Part shown: positions 14,144 to 15,243 of the stretch, in pieces
Layout: each line of letters begins with the position of its first letter
How positions within the stretch are numbered: the first letter of the stretch is position 1
Assembly (NCBI GenBank): GCA_002722105.1
Contig: PBKF01000057.1
Coordinates: forward strand, 1 to 15,243
Direction of reading: 5' to 3'
From: Fidelibacterota bacterium
GTDB taxonomy: Bacteria; Marinisomatota; Marinisomatia; Marinisomatales; UBA1611
DNA length: 15,243 bases
Made by a program: the position numbers and the translations under genes
Notes under the pieces: model-generated
The model's database searches: none
What the model was told of the DNA's origin: nothing
The model's input: the letters and a program-made list of their open reading frames with translations, nothing else

Positions 14144-15235
14144 CTAAGAGAGTTCAGATAACTTCTCTAAAAAAATAGAATTTTCTTCAGGGAGACCTAT
14201 AGTTATTCTTAGGTGATTTGGCATTTTATAGACTCCTAATGTTCTAACAATAACACCTTCATTTAATAGACCTTCAAATAACTTTTGTCCATTTTCGTTG
14301 CAATTAAAACAAATAAAATTACCTTCACTAGGAAGGCTTTCGTAACCTAAATCTTTCAAACCCTTCACGAGAAGGGTTTTCTGATCTAAGTTAATTTCTA
14401 AAGATTTCTTTAGGTGATGCTCATCAGATAAGGCAACTTCTGCCGCAACTAAAGCTAAAGAATTAGCATTAAATGGTTGCCGGACTCTATTTAAAAAATC
14501 TGCAATTTCTGGAGATGAAACTGAATAACCAATTCTAAAACCTGCCAGACCATAGGCTTTAGAAAAACTTCTACTTATAATTAAGTTAGGAAATTTTTTA
14601 ACAAAATCAAAGTTTATATCTTCATTATTGAAGGCAGAGTAATCAAAATAAGCCTGATCTAGTAAAACGATAATATTTCTATCTAAATCGTTTAAGAAAG
14701 ATTCAATTTCTTTTGGTGATAAGAAGCTTCCTGTAGGATTATTAGGATTAGCTATAAATACTAATTTCGTATTCTCTTTCACAGCCTTCTTCATTGCTTC
14801 AAGGTCATGGCTATATTCTTTTGCTGGGACTTCTATACCCTCTGCCCCAACTGCCTGAACTACTAAAGGATAGACAGCAAAAGCGTGTTCAGAATAAATT
14901 GCACTGTCTTTATCTGAAAGAAAACTTCTAGCGATAAATTCAATTATGTCATTAGATCCATTACCTATAGTCAAACAGTTAATATCTACACTAAATTTTT
15001 TACTTATACACTCTTTAAGCCTTAAAGCATTTCCATCAGGGTATCTGTGAGTACCCTTTAATATTTTGGAAACAGCGTCTATTGCTAATGGGCTCGGGCC
15101 CAATGGGTTTTCATTGCTAGCTAATTTAATAGCATTAGTTACGCCCAATTCTCTTTCCAAATCTTCTATGGGCTTGCCTGGCTTATAAGGACTTAAATCT
15201 AGAATGCCTTTATTGACTAAATCTTTAATTTTCAT
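14144..15235 (-). CDS. hisC: Histidinol-phosphate aminotransferase
   Basis: A 363-residue fold-type I PLP enzyme converting imidazole-acetol phosphate to histidinol phosphate. Visible elements are ASNENPLGPSP (39-49), NPNNPTG (163-169), LLDQAYFDY (191-199, D193 near the PLP ring nitrogen), SRSFSKAYGLAGFRIGY (221-237), with K226 as the Schiff-base lysine, and R343 for the substrate carboxylate. In this genomic position the family (HisC2-type) may also transaminate aromatic keto acids, which would fit the tyrA and aroA neighbours; that is inference. ATG 15235 is 9 nt from the right edge, so the upstream gene (often pheA) lies outside the window. Confidence 0.93.
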   Translation of the reverse strand: MKIKDLVNKGILDLSPYKPGKPIEDLERELGVTNAIKLASNENPLGPSPLAIDAVSKILKGTHRYPDGNALRLKECISKKFSVDINCLTIGNGSNDIIEFIARSFLSDKDSAIYSEHAFAVYPLVVQAVGAEGIEVPAKEYSHDLEAMKKAVKENTKLVFIANPNNPTGSFLSPKEIESFLNDLDRNIIVLLDQAYFDYSAFNNEDINFDFVKKFPNLIISRSFSKAYGLAGFRIGYSVSSPEIADFLNRVRQPFNANSLALVAAEVALSDEHHLKKSLEINLDQKTLLVKGLKDLGYESLPSEGNFICFNCNENGQKLFEGLLNEGVIVRTLGVYKMPNHLRITIGLPEENSIFLEKLSELS

Positions 15236-15243
15236 AATTTCAA

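Noticed and set aside
1..15243. CRISPR array, insertion sequence, toxin-antitoxin or defence system
   Set aside because: No regularly spaced repeats, transposase or integrase motifs, terminal inverted repeats or defence-family domains were seen; every long frame on the coding strand is accounted for.

Overview
The window reads as chromosomal housekeeping DNA from a gene-dense, low-GC gammaproteobacterium (roughly one third G+C by eye). Two gene orders support this. The run hisC-tyrA-aroA-cmk-rpsA-ihfB-lapA is the gammaproteobacterial aromatic/S1/IHF supraoperon. The run uvrC-pgsA-tRNA-Cys-tRNA-Leu(UAA) matches the Escherichia coli uvrC-pgsA-glyW-cysT-leuZ cluster. Tiny intergenic gaps, frequent start/stop overlaps and AT-rich codon use suggest a streamlined marine lineage such as SAR86. 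That placement is inference; no 16S rRNA or other decisive marker is present.

Layout. Positions 1-1858 (+ strand) hold the 3' end of a DUF35 OB-fold protein, an SCP2-type thiolase and a small calcineurin-like phosphoesterase. They converge tail-to-tail, with a 20-nt overlap, on a long minus-strand run that fills the rest of the window. In its direction of transcription, from right to left, this run is: hisC, tyrA, aroA (class II-type EPSP synthase), cmk, rpsA, ihfB, lapA-like, a 33-codon small ORF, a cupin, uvrC, pgsA, tRNA-Cys(GCA), an LhgO-family FAD oxidoreductase, tRNA-Leu(UAA), a WbpM/CapD-type nucleotide-sugar dehydratase, an RNase D and a small membrane protein. I see no convincing terminator or promoter inside it, and no gene-free stretch as long as 300 bases.

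How the genes work together. HisC, TyrA and AroA make histidine and aromatic amino acid precursors. Cmk, S1 and IHF-beta serve nucleotide supply, translation initiation and nucleoid architecture. UvrC acts in excision repair, PgsA in phosphatidylglycerol synthesis and RNase D in RNA 3'-end maturation. The WbpM-like enzyme feeds surface polysaccharide. On the plus strand, the DUF35 protein and thiolase probably form an acyl-CoA-handling pair.

Most notable points: (1) two tRNA genes punctuate the minus-strand run, and each is followed by a protein start codon only 5 or 10 nt after the encoded CCA; (2) an oxidoreductase lies inside the otherwise conserved cysT-leuZ pair, and no glyW is present; (3) a 33-codon ORF is tiled exactly between lapA and the cupin, and its sequence faintly resembles the N-terminus of PyrF, which together with LapB is missing from its usual place; (4) the RNase D appears to have lost its first HRDC domain but kept the second. 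I found no defence system, CRISPR array, insertion sequence or prophage.
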